Assembly (NCBI GenBank): GCA_021740905.1
Contig: JAIOYV010000016.1
Coordinates: 1 to 64,000, forward strand
Direction: 5' to 3'
Source: Bacteroidales bacterium
GTDB lineage: Bacteria; Bacteroidota; Bacteroidia; Bacteroidales; M50B96
Length of the DNA stretch: 64,000 bases
Shown: one piece after another, positions 1 through 7,348 of the stretch
Position numbering within the stretch: the first letter of the stretch is position 1
Layout: each line of letters begins with the position of its first letter
Notes under the pieces: model-generated
The model's input: the letters and a program-made list of their open reading frames with translations, nothing else
What the model was told of the DNA's origin: nothing
Databases searched by the model: none
Program-made: the position numbers and the translations under genes

Positions 1-114
1 ATGTCCGAATATATCATTGATATTGAAACACATATACAGATCGAAAAATACGATGGGTTACCAAATAATCTATTTCTGGCAGTAAAAAAATTAGGAGTTA
101 ATTATAGAAAATAA
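1..114 (+). CDS. Short open frame at window edge (37 aa, possibly the 3' end of a larger gene)
   Basis: The window opens on an in-frame ATG and this frame runs to TAA at 112-114, one base before the GTG that starts the caspase-like gene at 116. The peptide (MSEYIIDIETH...) is acidic at its start and matches no family I know. Because the sequence begins exactly here, the ATG may be an internal methionine of a longer upstream gene. The one-base spacing suggests translational coupling with the next gene. I cannot assign a function. Confidence 0.35.
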   Translation: MSEYIIDIETHIQIEKYDGLPNNLFLAVKKLGVNYRK

Positions 115-115
115 A

Positions 116-1072
116 GTGCCCGCGAAAATCGGTGTTAATTTTTTTAGCTCGAAAAAGTACCGATCAAACTACATCCCCATCGGCATCCGGTTCTCAGAAC
201 AAGATGGGGGGTTTTACTGTGAGCAAAGCCTGGGCCTGAAAATGAATGAAAAACCAGAAATCCCTGTTCAGCAAACATCCTTCTCCTATGCGAAAGAATC
301 TTTAGTTTCCGACCCTGATTTTATTGTAGGAACAGGTTTAATCAAACCAACTACTTTTGCCTTGATTTTGGGCTGCCCGGTTGGCGACAGGTCGCGCCGT
401 GCCCGCAACGATGCCATCCAATTTTACACTACCTGCCGCAAGGTGTTGGGCGTGCCCGATGCAAATATTTTCCTCGACTGCGATAATAGGTTCCGCGCTG
501 AGGATTTATTGGCCCTGGTTAACGAGAATGGTTGGCTCGGTAAAAAAAAAAGTCTGGATGATTTTAACCTGATTATTTATTTTTCGGGAAGTGGATATGC
601 AAACCTCGATAATAGTGTCGTTGAATTGTTGAATTGCCTGAACCCGAAATTTGCACAACTTCGACCCGATAAAGATAGCCTATATTTTCTATTGGATCAA
701 CTCGGTGCCAGCCAAATCCTCATCATTACCGATCCGGCTTTCAGTGGCAACCGTAGTTCCGACGAGCTGGGGCTGGCCGAAAATGCTGGTGTAATTATCC
801 CCTCAGGCGAACCTAAATTTCAATCAAATAATATAACATATATCTGTTCGGGCGGCTTGCTGGATTATGGGCATACGTATATCGAAAAGAACCAAAATCT
901 GTTCAGCTATTCCTTTTTGGATGTTTTGACGACCAACGAGGAGCTACGAAAACAACCCATCTGGGAGATAGTGGATAAAGTAAACAACGACATGCTGAAA
1001 CATAAGGCCTACGGAAGCCCGCTGCCCAATGTGCAAGTTTATGGCAATAAGAAAATGAGAGTTATTGAATAG
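116..1072 (+). CDS. Caspase-fold (peptidase C14-like) protein lacking catalytic His and Cys
   Basis: The 318-residue product carries the core of a bacterial caspase/metacaspase domain at about residues 80-260: a first strand FALILGCPVGD (81-91), an acidic helix-rich stretch, the strand NLIIYFSGSG (151-160) and the strand ILIITDPAFSG (201-211). In active family members these two strands read YFSGHG and D-A-C-F-S-G, giving the catalytic His and Cys. Here they are Ser159 and Ala208, so proteolysis is unlikely. The surrounding scaffold is well kept, which argues for a functional pseudo-protease rather than decay. The GTG start at 116 is uncertain; the next ATG is at 242, upstream of the fold. The N-terminal 75 residues resemble nothing I recognise. 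It may be coupled to the short frame before it. Confidence 0.65.
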   Translation: MPAKIGVNFFSSKKYRSNYIPIGIRFSEQDGGFYCEQSLGLKMNEKPEIPVQQTSFSYAKESLVSDPDFIVGTGLIKPTTFALILGCPVGDRSRRARNDAIQFYTTCRKVLGVPDANIFLDCDNRFRAEDLLALVNENGWLGKKKSLDDFNLIIYFSGSGYANLDNSVVELLNCLNPKFAQLRPDKDSLYFLLDQLGASQILIITDPAFSGNRSSDELGLAENAGVIIPSGEPKFQSNNITYICSGGLLDYGHTYIEKNQNLFSYSFLDVLTTNEELRKQPIWEIVDKVNNDMLKHKAYGSPLPNVQVYGNKKMRVIE

Positions 1073-1181
1073 CAGGAAGGCGTTTGCAATAACCTTATAA
1101 AATCCCAATGAAGGATGGGTATTGGCAGGATTCTCTGCCTTAATTCCCTCATTCACTTAATTCCACAATTTCTTAAACCAT

Positions 1182-2816
1182 TTACTCCACTAATTCTAAA
1201 ATGGCTTTACCCTCGCAACCGTTTGGGTAAGGGATATTCAACAGGCTTGAAATGGTGGGTGCCAGGTCGAACATCGAAACCGGGCGGTTTATGGTGTTAC
1301 GTTTAATTTTCCATCCGTACCAGATCAAGGGGATAGTCTCCGTTTTGCCGGTTTTTCCGTTAATCGAATTCTCGTTTTCCTCCACCCAGCCGGGTTCGAA
1401 GTTAATAAACACATCTCCCGAGCGTTTCGAAGAATAGCTGTTTTGTACTTTCGAAAAAATGCCATCGGTGTAATCAATCTGGTTGAGGTTGGAGGAAGTT
1501 ACTGCGTTGGCCACACCACCCATTTGTTGGAGGAAAAGGGCCACTTTTGTTTGTACATCCTCAACCGAAAGTTGAGCATCTTCGATCAGGTTGTTGTTGA
1601 GGTAAAATTGTTGATTGTGATATTTCAGCACCCAGTCGCCTGGGCCATAAACAGCATTCAGGTATGCTTTCAACAAAACAGTGGCATTGGCCGGTTTAAA
1701 GGAACTAACCGGAAGTTTATTCTCCTTCAGGATTTCAGGGTTGAGAGGACCGTTGCAATCGGCAGTGAGAAAAAGCAATACTTTTTCTTTCCCAATCTCC
1801 TCGTCGATGAAATCGAGCAAATGGGCAAGTTCCTTGTCGAAACGTAAGTAAGCATCCTCGATCTCAACCGATTTGGTGTGAAATAAATTTTCGATTTCAG
1901 AAAATGGCGAAAAGGAAATAAACAGCACATCGGTGGTGTCGTCCATGCCCAACTTTTCGTTGATGACGGCTTCCAGGGCAAAATCTTTGGTAAATGAATT
2001 TCCGAAAGGGGTTTTCATCAGGATAGAATAATTTTTATCCTTCTCCTTTATCTTTTGAATATCATAAGGAAATGTCTTTTGATTGCTCCCAAATCCCTGC
2101 TCGAATGGATTGTTGTCAGGCAGGCTTTCGCGATATGAGCCGATTGGCAAAAGGGTGTTCCACATTTCCTTCAGGTAAATATCGGTCAGTTTTTTTTGGT
2201 TGAAGGTATTGGCCCATTCAGGAAGCTCCTTTCTGTAATAGTTTGAGGTCATCCACAAACCGGCCATCTCGTCGAACCAATATGCAGCATCGGCAGTGTG
2301 CCCACCCATCAGTATGGATGCCTGGTAGTTTCCCGATACTGAAATCACTTTTGAACGGTTCAGGCTCATCATTTTCAATTCGTCGGCGAAGGTAGTAGTG
2401 AGAAGTTGCTCAGGCGAAAGTTTCCCGGAATAAGAGGAGTTCCCCACAGCTTTGGCTTTTTTGTCGAAACAACAATCCACCATTTCGTCCTTTTTCCGGT
2501 CGTAAAAAAAATTTCCCACAATGCCATGTACCGAAGGTGGGCATCCGGCCACAATAGTAGCATAACCCGGTGCCGACTGCGTATTCAGGTATTCGTACGA
2601 GGCATTTTTGCAGAAACTCCCCTCCCCTATCAGTCGTTTAAAACCCTTTTTCTCGAATTTGTCCCAATACCGATACAAGTATTCCGACCTCATATTTTCG
2701 ACCACGATGCCGATTATCAAACGGGGTTTCTCAGGCGGGATACGGTTTTGAGCCTGGCTTTCAAAAAATAGAAATAGAAAAACTGCAAGTAAAACACTTG
2801 CCGGAAAAATCTTCAT
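1182..2816 (-). CDS. PafA-type alkaline phosphatase superfamily protein with substituted metal ligands
   Basis: A 544-residue exported protein with signal peptide MKIFPASVLLAVFLFLFFES ending near AQ. The ATG at 2816 is preferred over a longer frame that begins with TTG. The body has the PafA/type I phosphodiesterase order: a first strand (IIGIVVENMRSEYL), the nucleophile region (NTQSAPGYATIVAG), the second metal region (SFSPFSEIEN...VEIEDAYLRFD), FLTADCNG, and a late IPLIWYGW segment. In active members the corresponding motifs read VVDQMR, a D-x3-H pair, TADHG and DTHVPL. Here the Asp is Glu, the D-x3-H pair is gone, and the remaining two His positions are Cys and Glu. I infer loss or change of zinc-dependent catalysis. 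It lies alone, convergent with the caspase-like gene. Confidence 0.75.
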   Translation of the reverse strand: MKIFPASVLLAVFLFLFFESQAQNRIPPEKPRLIIGIVVENMRSEYLYRYWDKFEKKGFKRLIGEGSFCKNASYEYLNTQSAPGYATIVAGCPPSVHGIVGNFFYDRKKDEMVDCCFDKKAKAVGNSSYSGKLSPEQLLTTTFADELKMMSLNRSKVISVSGNYQASILMGGHTADAAYWFDEMAGLWMTSNYYRKELPEWANTFNQKKLTDIYLKEMWNTLLPIGSYRESLPDNNPFEQGFGSNQKTFPYDIQKIKEKDKNYSILMKTPFGNSFTKDFALEAVINEKLGMDDTTDVLFISFSPFSEIENLFHTKSVEIEDAYLRFDKELAHLLDFIDEEIGKEKVLLFLTADCNGPLNPEILKENKLPVSSFKPANATVLLKAYLNAVYGPGDWVLKYHNQQFYLNNNLIEDAQLSVEDVQTKVALFLQQMGGVANAVTSSNLNQIDYTDGIFSKVQNSYSSKRSGDVFINFEPGWVEENENSINGKTGKTETIPLIWYGWKIKRNTINRPVSMFDLAPTISSLLNIPYPNGCEGKAILELVE

Positions 2817-2897
2817 AACCTGTACAAATTTAGGCGGCAAAGATAGGTAAAGGGATTTGAATCCTGTTTTCGGGTTTCGGCTTCTGTACGTTAAAAC

Positions 2898-2929
2898 ATT
2901 TTCGTATTTTGTAATGAATTTTATCTTTG
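2898..2929 (+). promoter_or_regulatory. Candidate Bacteroidota promoter for the 60-aa membrane protein gene
   Basis: TATCTTTG at 2922-2929 matches the TAnnTTTG -7 consensus exactly. A TTTC at 2900-2903, 18 bases upstream, is a one-mismatch -33 TTTG. Transcription would start about 45 bases before the ATG at 2980. Confidence 0.4.
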
Positions 2930-2979
2930 ATAGTATTATGAGGTAATTTTTGAAAAGTTGAATTTAAAAACAGACAATC

Positions 2980-3162
2980 ATGAAAAATGAAACACAATGT
3001 AGTGCACCTGCCGGTGCAGTTTATGGACTAGGACTTATTGGGGCAGCCATATATTATATTTCGGTGGCCACCAGTTTTTGGATGGGTGTAGTTGGTTTTT
3101 TTAAAGCCTTGGTCTGGCCAATCTTTCTGGTGTATGAGGCGTTCAAGTTTTTTGGGGCATAA
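2980..3162 (+). CDS. Small membrane protein, function unknown (60 aa)
   Basis: The product has a short polar N-terminus (MKNETQCSAPAG) and two hydrophobic segments, about residues 12-30 (AVYGLGLIGAAIYYISVAT) and 35-54 (MGVVGFFKALVWPIFLVYEA). It is predicted to be a two-pass inner-membrane miniprotein. A good promoter-like element precedes it and a strong hairpin follows it at 3211-3256, so it looks like a self-contained transcription unit. I do not recognise a family. Confidence 0.6.
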   Translation: MKNETQCSAPAGAVYGLGLIGAAIYYISVATSFWMGVVGFFKALVWPIFLVYEAFKFFGA

Positions 3163-3210
3163 GGAGACCCTCTCCGAAAGTTCATTACCTAAAATAGGAA
3201 TATGTGAAAG

Positions 3211-3260
3211 ATAGCCACAAATGCAAGATTGTTTTGATTCATGCATTCGTGGCTATTTTC
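3211..3260 (+). terminator. Hairpin terminator after the small membrane protein gene
   Basis: Arms at 3211-3225 and 3242-3256 pair over 15 positions with one mismatch, around a 16-base loop, and are followed by a short T-rich stretch. The length is above average for a simple terminator. Confidence 0.5.
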
Positions 3261-3346
3261 AAATTACTATATTTGACAATCGTTGATTTGTTGAGGTCTA
3301 TCCTATTACAAATACAATGCTTTAAACAAAAAGTGAGGAAATCGAA

Positions 3347-3706
3347 ATGCAAAAAATTCTAATCATAATCAACGATGCCCCTTATGGGACTGAGAAAGCC
3401 TATAATGCTTTGCGTATGGCCATGATGCTTCAAAAAGAACATGCCGAAAAAGTGGAAGTGAAAATTTTCCTTTTGGCCGATGCAGTGTTTTGCGGTCTTC
3501 CCAACCAAAATACCCCCGATGGGTTTTACAATATCGAAAGAATGTTGAAGTCGGTCATCAAAAATGGGGGTGAAGTGAAAAGCTGTGGCGGTTGCTCGAA
3601 AGCACGGGGGATAGACAAGATTCAATTCATCGAGGGTGTAGTTCTCAGCAATATGAGCGAATTTGCCCAATGGACTGTCGAGTGTGACAAGGTATTAACA
3701 TTTTAG
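3347..3706 (+). CDS. DsrE/YchN-family protein
   Basis: This 119-residue single-domain protein has the DsrE-like layout: an N-terminal beta strand MQKILIIINDAPYGTEKAYNA, a helix AMMLQKEHAEKV, a second strand VKIFLLADAVFCGL with conserved Cys49, and SCGGCSKARGI with Cys80 and Cys83. The family includes small oligomeric sulfur-relay or redox proteins (DsrE, TusD, YchN); the exact substrate cannot be read from sequence. The cysteines are consistent with persulfide or thiol chemistry. A GA-rich stretch (gtgagga) lies before the ATG. It is monocistronic, and the repeat-rich hairpin at 3711-3785 follows immediately. Confidence 0.85.
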   Translation: MQKILIIINDAPYGTEKAYNALRMAMMLQKEHAEKVEVKIFLLADAVFCGLPNQNTPDGFYNIERMLKSVIKNGGEVKSCGGCSKARGIDKIQFIEGVVLSNMSEFAQWTVECDKVLTF

Positions 3707-3710
3707 ACCC

Positions 3711-3785
3711 ACTAGTTGCTGGATTCTGGTTACGAATAACCAGTAACCAGCACCTAGTAACCAGCAACCAGCAACCAGCAACCAA
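3711..3785. repeat. Hairpin merged with 7-bp tandem repeats
   Basis: Arms 3711-3732 and 3737-3758 form a 22-position imperfect inverted repeat (three mismatches) around a CGAA loop. From 3737 the sequence is also a run of seven 7-mers of the type [T/C]AACCAG, ending at 3785. It starts five bases after the DsrE-family stop and ends 12 bases before the next ATG, so it may terminate or process the transcript. Confidence 0.7.
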
Positions 3786-3796
3786 ATTTTTATTGA

Positions 3797-4309
3797 ATGA
3801 GTAAACGGGAATTTAAAAAATACATAAGTGGATTAACCAAGAGCCAGCTCCAGGAGCAGGTTTTCGACTTGTACGAACGCTTTCGGGAGGTCAAACAGTT
3901 TTACGATTTTGCCTTCAACCCAAAGGAGGACAAATTGCTGGAGGAGTGTAAATTTAAGATTAGCCGCGAGTATTTTCCTGTGAGCACGAGAAAGCCAAAA
4001 GCGCGCCGGTCGGTGGCCCAAAAGTATATTAAACAATTCAAAACACTCGGGGTTGAACCTTCCATTATTGCCGATGTAATGCTCTTCAATATTGAGATTG
4101 CCCAGGCCTATTGTGCCGAAAAACCTGTCCGATTAGATTCCTTTTATACAAGCATGCTTAAATCGTACAGAGAAGCATTAAAGTATATGAATGAAAATGG
4201 GCTGATAAATAGCCTGCAACCCCGCCTCGACAAAATTGTGGAAGCAACCATCGCACAAGACTGGCTTAACCGTTTTGCCTTTGAAAGTGCACAAAGCGAA
4301 ATGGTTTGA
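3797..4309 (+). CDS. DUF6155-like conserved hypothetical protein
   Basis: A 170-residue, helix-rich, soluble, basic protein. Its start (MSKREFKKYISGLTKSQLQE) and the segment LYERFREVKQFYDFAFNPKE match my memory of the DUF6155 family, which is of unknown function and is common in Bacteroidota. No catalytic motif, signal peptide or membrane segment is visible. It stands alone between the 7-mer repeat and the AT-rich ABC-3C operon. Base composition is like the left neighbours, so it is probably core rather than part of the acquired operon. Confidence 0.7.
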   Translation: MSKREFKKYISGLTKSQLQEQVFDLYERFREVKQFYDFAFNPKEDKLLEECKFKISREYFPVSTRKPKARRSVAQKYIKQFKTLGVEPSIIADVMLFNIEIAQAYCAEKPVRLDSFYTSMLKSYREALKYMNENGLINSLQPRLDKIVEATIAQDWLNRFAFESAQSEMV

Positions 4310-4492
4310 TTAAATTTGAGGCATGAATAGAAACCATGTCGGATAGATTGCGGAATGGAAAAGTTCAAATGATTTAGTTTTGAAGGATAAAAGAAAATAG
4401 ATGTAATACATATACACACAAGTTAAGCCATTTTAATAAAAGAAAAAAACTGAAATTAAGCCGATAAATAATTACTTTTGACAATAAAAAAT

Positions 4493-5323
4493 ATGGCAAA
4501 TAATCAATCCAGAAATTATTCAACTTTAACAATTAAAAGACTTTATGCTCTTTCAGGAAATCGTTGTGCATTCCCTGGCTGTGACAGGACTTTTGTTAAT
4601 TGGGAAGATGATACAAATTTCTCGAATATTTGCCATATTGAAGACGCGAACCCGAATACTCATAAAGCAGATAGGTTCAATCAAAATATGTCAGATAAGG
4701 AAAGAGCAGATTATAAAAATTTAGTTTTACTCTGCCCGAACCATCACATAGAAACAAATGACCCCAGCAAATATACGGTAGAGTCTCTTAAAACGATGAA
4801 AAGAGAACACGAAAAAAATATTGCAAGTCCTCAAGTTGGAAAAAATATTATAGCAAAATATCCTTCCGTATTAAGCACTATAATTAATCAAATTGGTTCC
4901 ACATTATTGAAAGACGAAATTGAAGAATTTGGGAAAAAAGTACCTGATACGGAAGAAAAAATTCTTTACAACAATGTAATTACGTACAAACCAATAATTG
5001 AGGAATTTAGCATATATCAGGGAAAGCTCAATGGAATTTATGATGAGATTGAAAAACAAGGGTCAAGCAAAAAATCTTTTTTACTTCAAAACATTAAAAC
5101 TCTTTATTTGAAGGAAAAAGGAAAGTATGCTAACATTGAAGCCATAAGAGATAATGCCGATTTAATATTTGAAAATATTGAAAATGAAATTTGGAAAATT
5201 CTCGAATCAAGTTCAAATTTAAGTCCTAGTTTACCAATTGAGTCAATAAAAATGGGTATTTTAATTGTTATGGTGGATGCCTTTATGAGGTGCAAAATAC
5301 TTGAGGAGCCAGTAAAACTATGA
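4493..5323 (+). CDS. HNH endonuclease with ABC-3C-type C-terminal module
   Basis: The 276-residue product has an HNH nuclease domain in residues 1-110: CAFPGC (Cys25, Cys30), the central NICHIE with His48 as expected catalytic base, KNLVLLCPNHH with Asn76, Cys81, His84 and His85. The C-terminal part, about 200-276, is helical and ends with VDAFMRCKILEEP, resembling the C-terminal domains that link effectors to the ABC-three-component machinery. The ATG at 4493 is chosen; the longer frame starts with TTG at 4478, which lies inside a promoter-like TACTTTTG (4473-4480). The stop overlaps the next start (ATGA at 5320-5323). The operon is clearly more AT-rich than its neighbours, suggesting horizontal acquisition. 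Predicted to be the DNA-cleaving effector of an anti-invader system. Confidence 0.85.
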   Translation: MANNQSRNYSTLTIKRLYALSGNRCAFPGCDRTFVNWEDDTNFSNICHIEDANPNTHKADRFNQNMSDKERADYKNLVLLCPNHHIETNDPSKYTVESLKTMKREHEKNIASPQVGKNIIAKYPSVLSTIINQIGSTLLKDEIEEFGKKVPDTEEKILYNNVITYKPIIEEFSIYQGKLNGIYDEIEKQGSSKKSFLLQNIKTLYLKEKGKYANIEAIRDNADLIFENIENEIWKILESSSNLSPSLPIESIKMGILIVMVDAFMRCKILEEPVKL

Positions 5324-5553
5324 TAGTAAGCGGTGACATAAAGCCAGATAGAGACTTATACTTTCTTGGAAGTAAAGTAATTGAAGTGCTTATTGATTCT
5401 AACGATAAGAAAGTTGATTATTTTGAACTTTTTCAAAAAGTTAATTCAGAAATAGAAATAAGTTTGAATCTTTATACACTTGTTCTGGATTGGCTATTTA
5501 TTATTGGTGTTATTAAGAATGCAGAAAACAGATTGATTGAAAAATGTTTTTAA
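5320..5553 (+). CDS. ABC-three-component system middle component (MC6-like), 77 aa
   Basis: A small, mostly helical protein beginning MIVSGDIKPDRDLYFLGSKV and ending with a hydrophobic LVLDWLFIIGVIKNAENRLI segment. This pattern (a short leader with 'PDR...LG' and a winged-helix-like tail 'LDWLF.IG.I') matches my memory of ABC-3C middle component 6. Middle components are thought to connect the effector to the SMC-like ATPase. It overlaps the nuclease gene by four bases and the ATPase gene by ten (5544-5553), so the three are almost certainly translated together. The family assignment depends heavily on this context because the protein is short. Confidence 0.75.
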   Translation: MIVSGDIKPDRDLYFLGSKVIEVLIDSNDKKVDYFELFQKVNSEIEISLNLYTLVLDWLFIIGVIKNAENRLIEKCF

Positions 5554-7244
5554 AATCAGTAAAAATATTAAACAGAGACTCATTAATAAGAGAAATTACC
5601 TTCCATAAAGGTATAAATCTTATTGTTGATGAAACACCTGAAGACATTTTAAAAACTTCAACCGGAAATAATGTTGGAAAGACAACAGTATTAAGACTTG
5701 TTGATTATTGTTTTGGCGGTGACGGTAAAAATATTTATCAAGACACGGAATTTAAAAAACAACCAAATACATTCATTGAAAACTTTTTGAAAGAGAACGA
5801 TATTATTATTGAAATTGAACTTGTAGATGATTTGGAAGTACAAACCTCTGACATTGTATTGATTAGGAGAAATTTTCTGCAGAGAAGTAAAAAGATTCAA
5901 GAAGTAAATGGCGAGAATATAATAAATGATAAACAATTTGATAGAAAGCTAAAGGAACTAATTTTTAAATCCGAAGTTGACAAACCTACTTTCAGACAAA
6001 TCATTTCTAAGAATATTAGAGATGAAAAGAATAAGCTATCCAATATAGTAAAAGTACTACATGCGACCACCCCTATAGAAGTGTATGAGGCACTTTACTT
6101 GTTTTGGTTAGGAATAGAAACAAATGAACACGATAGAAAGATAAAGTTATCTGAAGACAGAAAACACGAAGAGCAATTTCAAAGACGATTAAAGAAAGAA
6201 GGTGAACTTTCCCTAGTAATGCAACAATTGACTTTTATTAATTCAAAAATTGAGGAGTTAAGTAAAAAAAGGAATCTATTTGTAATTAATGAAAATTACG
6301 GTAACGATATCGATGAGTTAAATAAAACAAAAGCTGAACTCAACGCAGTTTCGACTTTATTGAGCAGGCTGGAAATAAGACGTAATTTGATTATTGAAAG
6401 TAAGGAAGAATTAGAAAGTGAGCACTCGAATATTGACGCTTCTCAAATCAAAAAATTATATGAAAGAGCAAATTCATTAATACCCAATTTACAGGTATCT
6501 TTTGAAGATACAATTAAATTTCATAATGATTTATTATACGAAAAACTGAAATATATAACAAAAGAACTACCTGAACTTGAAGTCTTAATAAATCAAACCA
6601 AAATAAGACTAACAACATTTCAAAGAAAAGAGTCATTATTAACTATAAAATTAAAAAAATCAGGTTTTACCGAAGACCTTGAAATAATTGTAATTGAGCT
6701 AAACAAACTTTCAGAAAAGAAAGGAAGTCTCGAAGAACAAAAAAGATTATGGGAATCTTCAATTGAGAAATTAAAAAATATTGAAACTGAACTTAATGGG
6801 ATTAACGAAGGTATTACTTCAGGCGATGATTTAATCCAAAGTCGTATTACTCTTTTTAATAAATATTTTTCAGACCTTTCCAATCAACTTTATGGTGAAT
6901 ACTATCTTCTCAGTACCCAAAGGACTGAAAAAGGATATGACCTGATTGTAACTAATATTGAAGGGAATCCTAGTACTGGTAAAAAGAAAGGTCAAATTGC
7001 CGCATTTGACTTTGCCTATATAAAATTTGCAGATTCTTTAGATATAAACTGCCTTCACTTTGTAATGCATGACCAACTTGAAAATATTCACGATAATCAA
7101 TTAAACACAATTGTAGAAGTTGCGAATCAACTAAATGGTCAATATATAGTCCCAATTCTTAGAGACAAAGTACCAAGCAATATTGACATAAGTGATTTTG
7201 AAGTTTTATCACTCTCACAAACAAATAAGCTTTTTAGAATTTAA
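5544..7244 (+). CDS. DUF2326-type SMC/RecN-like ABC ATPase of the ABC-3C system
   Basis: A 566-residue ATPase. Residues 1-60 hold the N-terminal lobe with Walker A GNNVGKTT (41-48) followed by VLRLVDYCFGG. A long coiled-coil-forming region rich in K, E and L spans roughly 200-440. The C-terminal lobe contains KGQIAAFDFAYIKFADS, in the position of the ABC signature, and LHFVMHDQLENI, the Walker B-like strand (about 480-525) typical of DUF2326 proteins. Such ATPases are the conserved core of ABC-3C systems, proposed to sense invading DNA or nucleoprotein and to license the associated nuclease. It is the last gene of the overlapping operon. The composition is strongly AT-rich throughout. Confidence 0.88.
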   Translation: MFLKSVKILNRDSLIREITFHKGINLIVDETPEDILKTSTGNNVGKTTVLRLVDYCFGGDGKNIYQDTEFKKQPNTFIENFLKENDIIIEIELVDDLEVQTSDIVLIRRNFLQRSKKIQEVNGENIINDKQFDRKLKELIFKSEVDKPTFRQIISKNIRDEKNKLSNIVKVLHATTPIEVYEALYLFWLGIETNEHDRKIKLSEDRKHEEQFQRRLKKEGELSLVMQQLTFINSKIEELSKKRNLFVINENYGNDIDELNKTKAELNAVSTLLSRLEIRRNLIIESKEELESEHSNIDASQIKKLYERANSLIPNLQVSFEDTIKFHNDLLYEKLKYITKELPELEVLINQTKIRLTTFQRKESLLTIKLKKSGFTEDLEIIVIELNKLSEKKGSLEEQKRLWESSIEKLKNIETELNGINEGITSGDDLIQSRITLFNKYFSDLSNQLYGEYYLLSTQRTEKGYDLIVTNIEGNPSTGKKKGQIAAFDFAYIKFADSLDINCLHFVMHDQLENIHDNQLNTIVEVANQLNGQYIVPILRDKVPSNIDISDFEVLSLSQTNKLFRI

Positions 7245-7348
7245 GGGCTGAAATAAAAAACGGCTTAAAATAACCCAAAAAATAAAGTACTCCAAGTCAC
7301 ACCGACTCTTCCCAACCCAGCAACAAGTATCTGTAAAAGCTAAGAAAA

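Noticed and set aside
3737..3785. CRISPR or VNTR minisatellite at the AACCAG repeats
   Set aside because: Units are 7 bp without spacers and part of a hairpin, so it is a simple tandem repeat.
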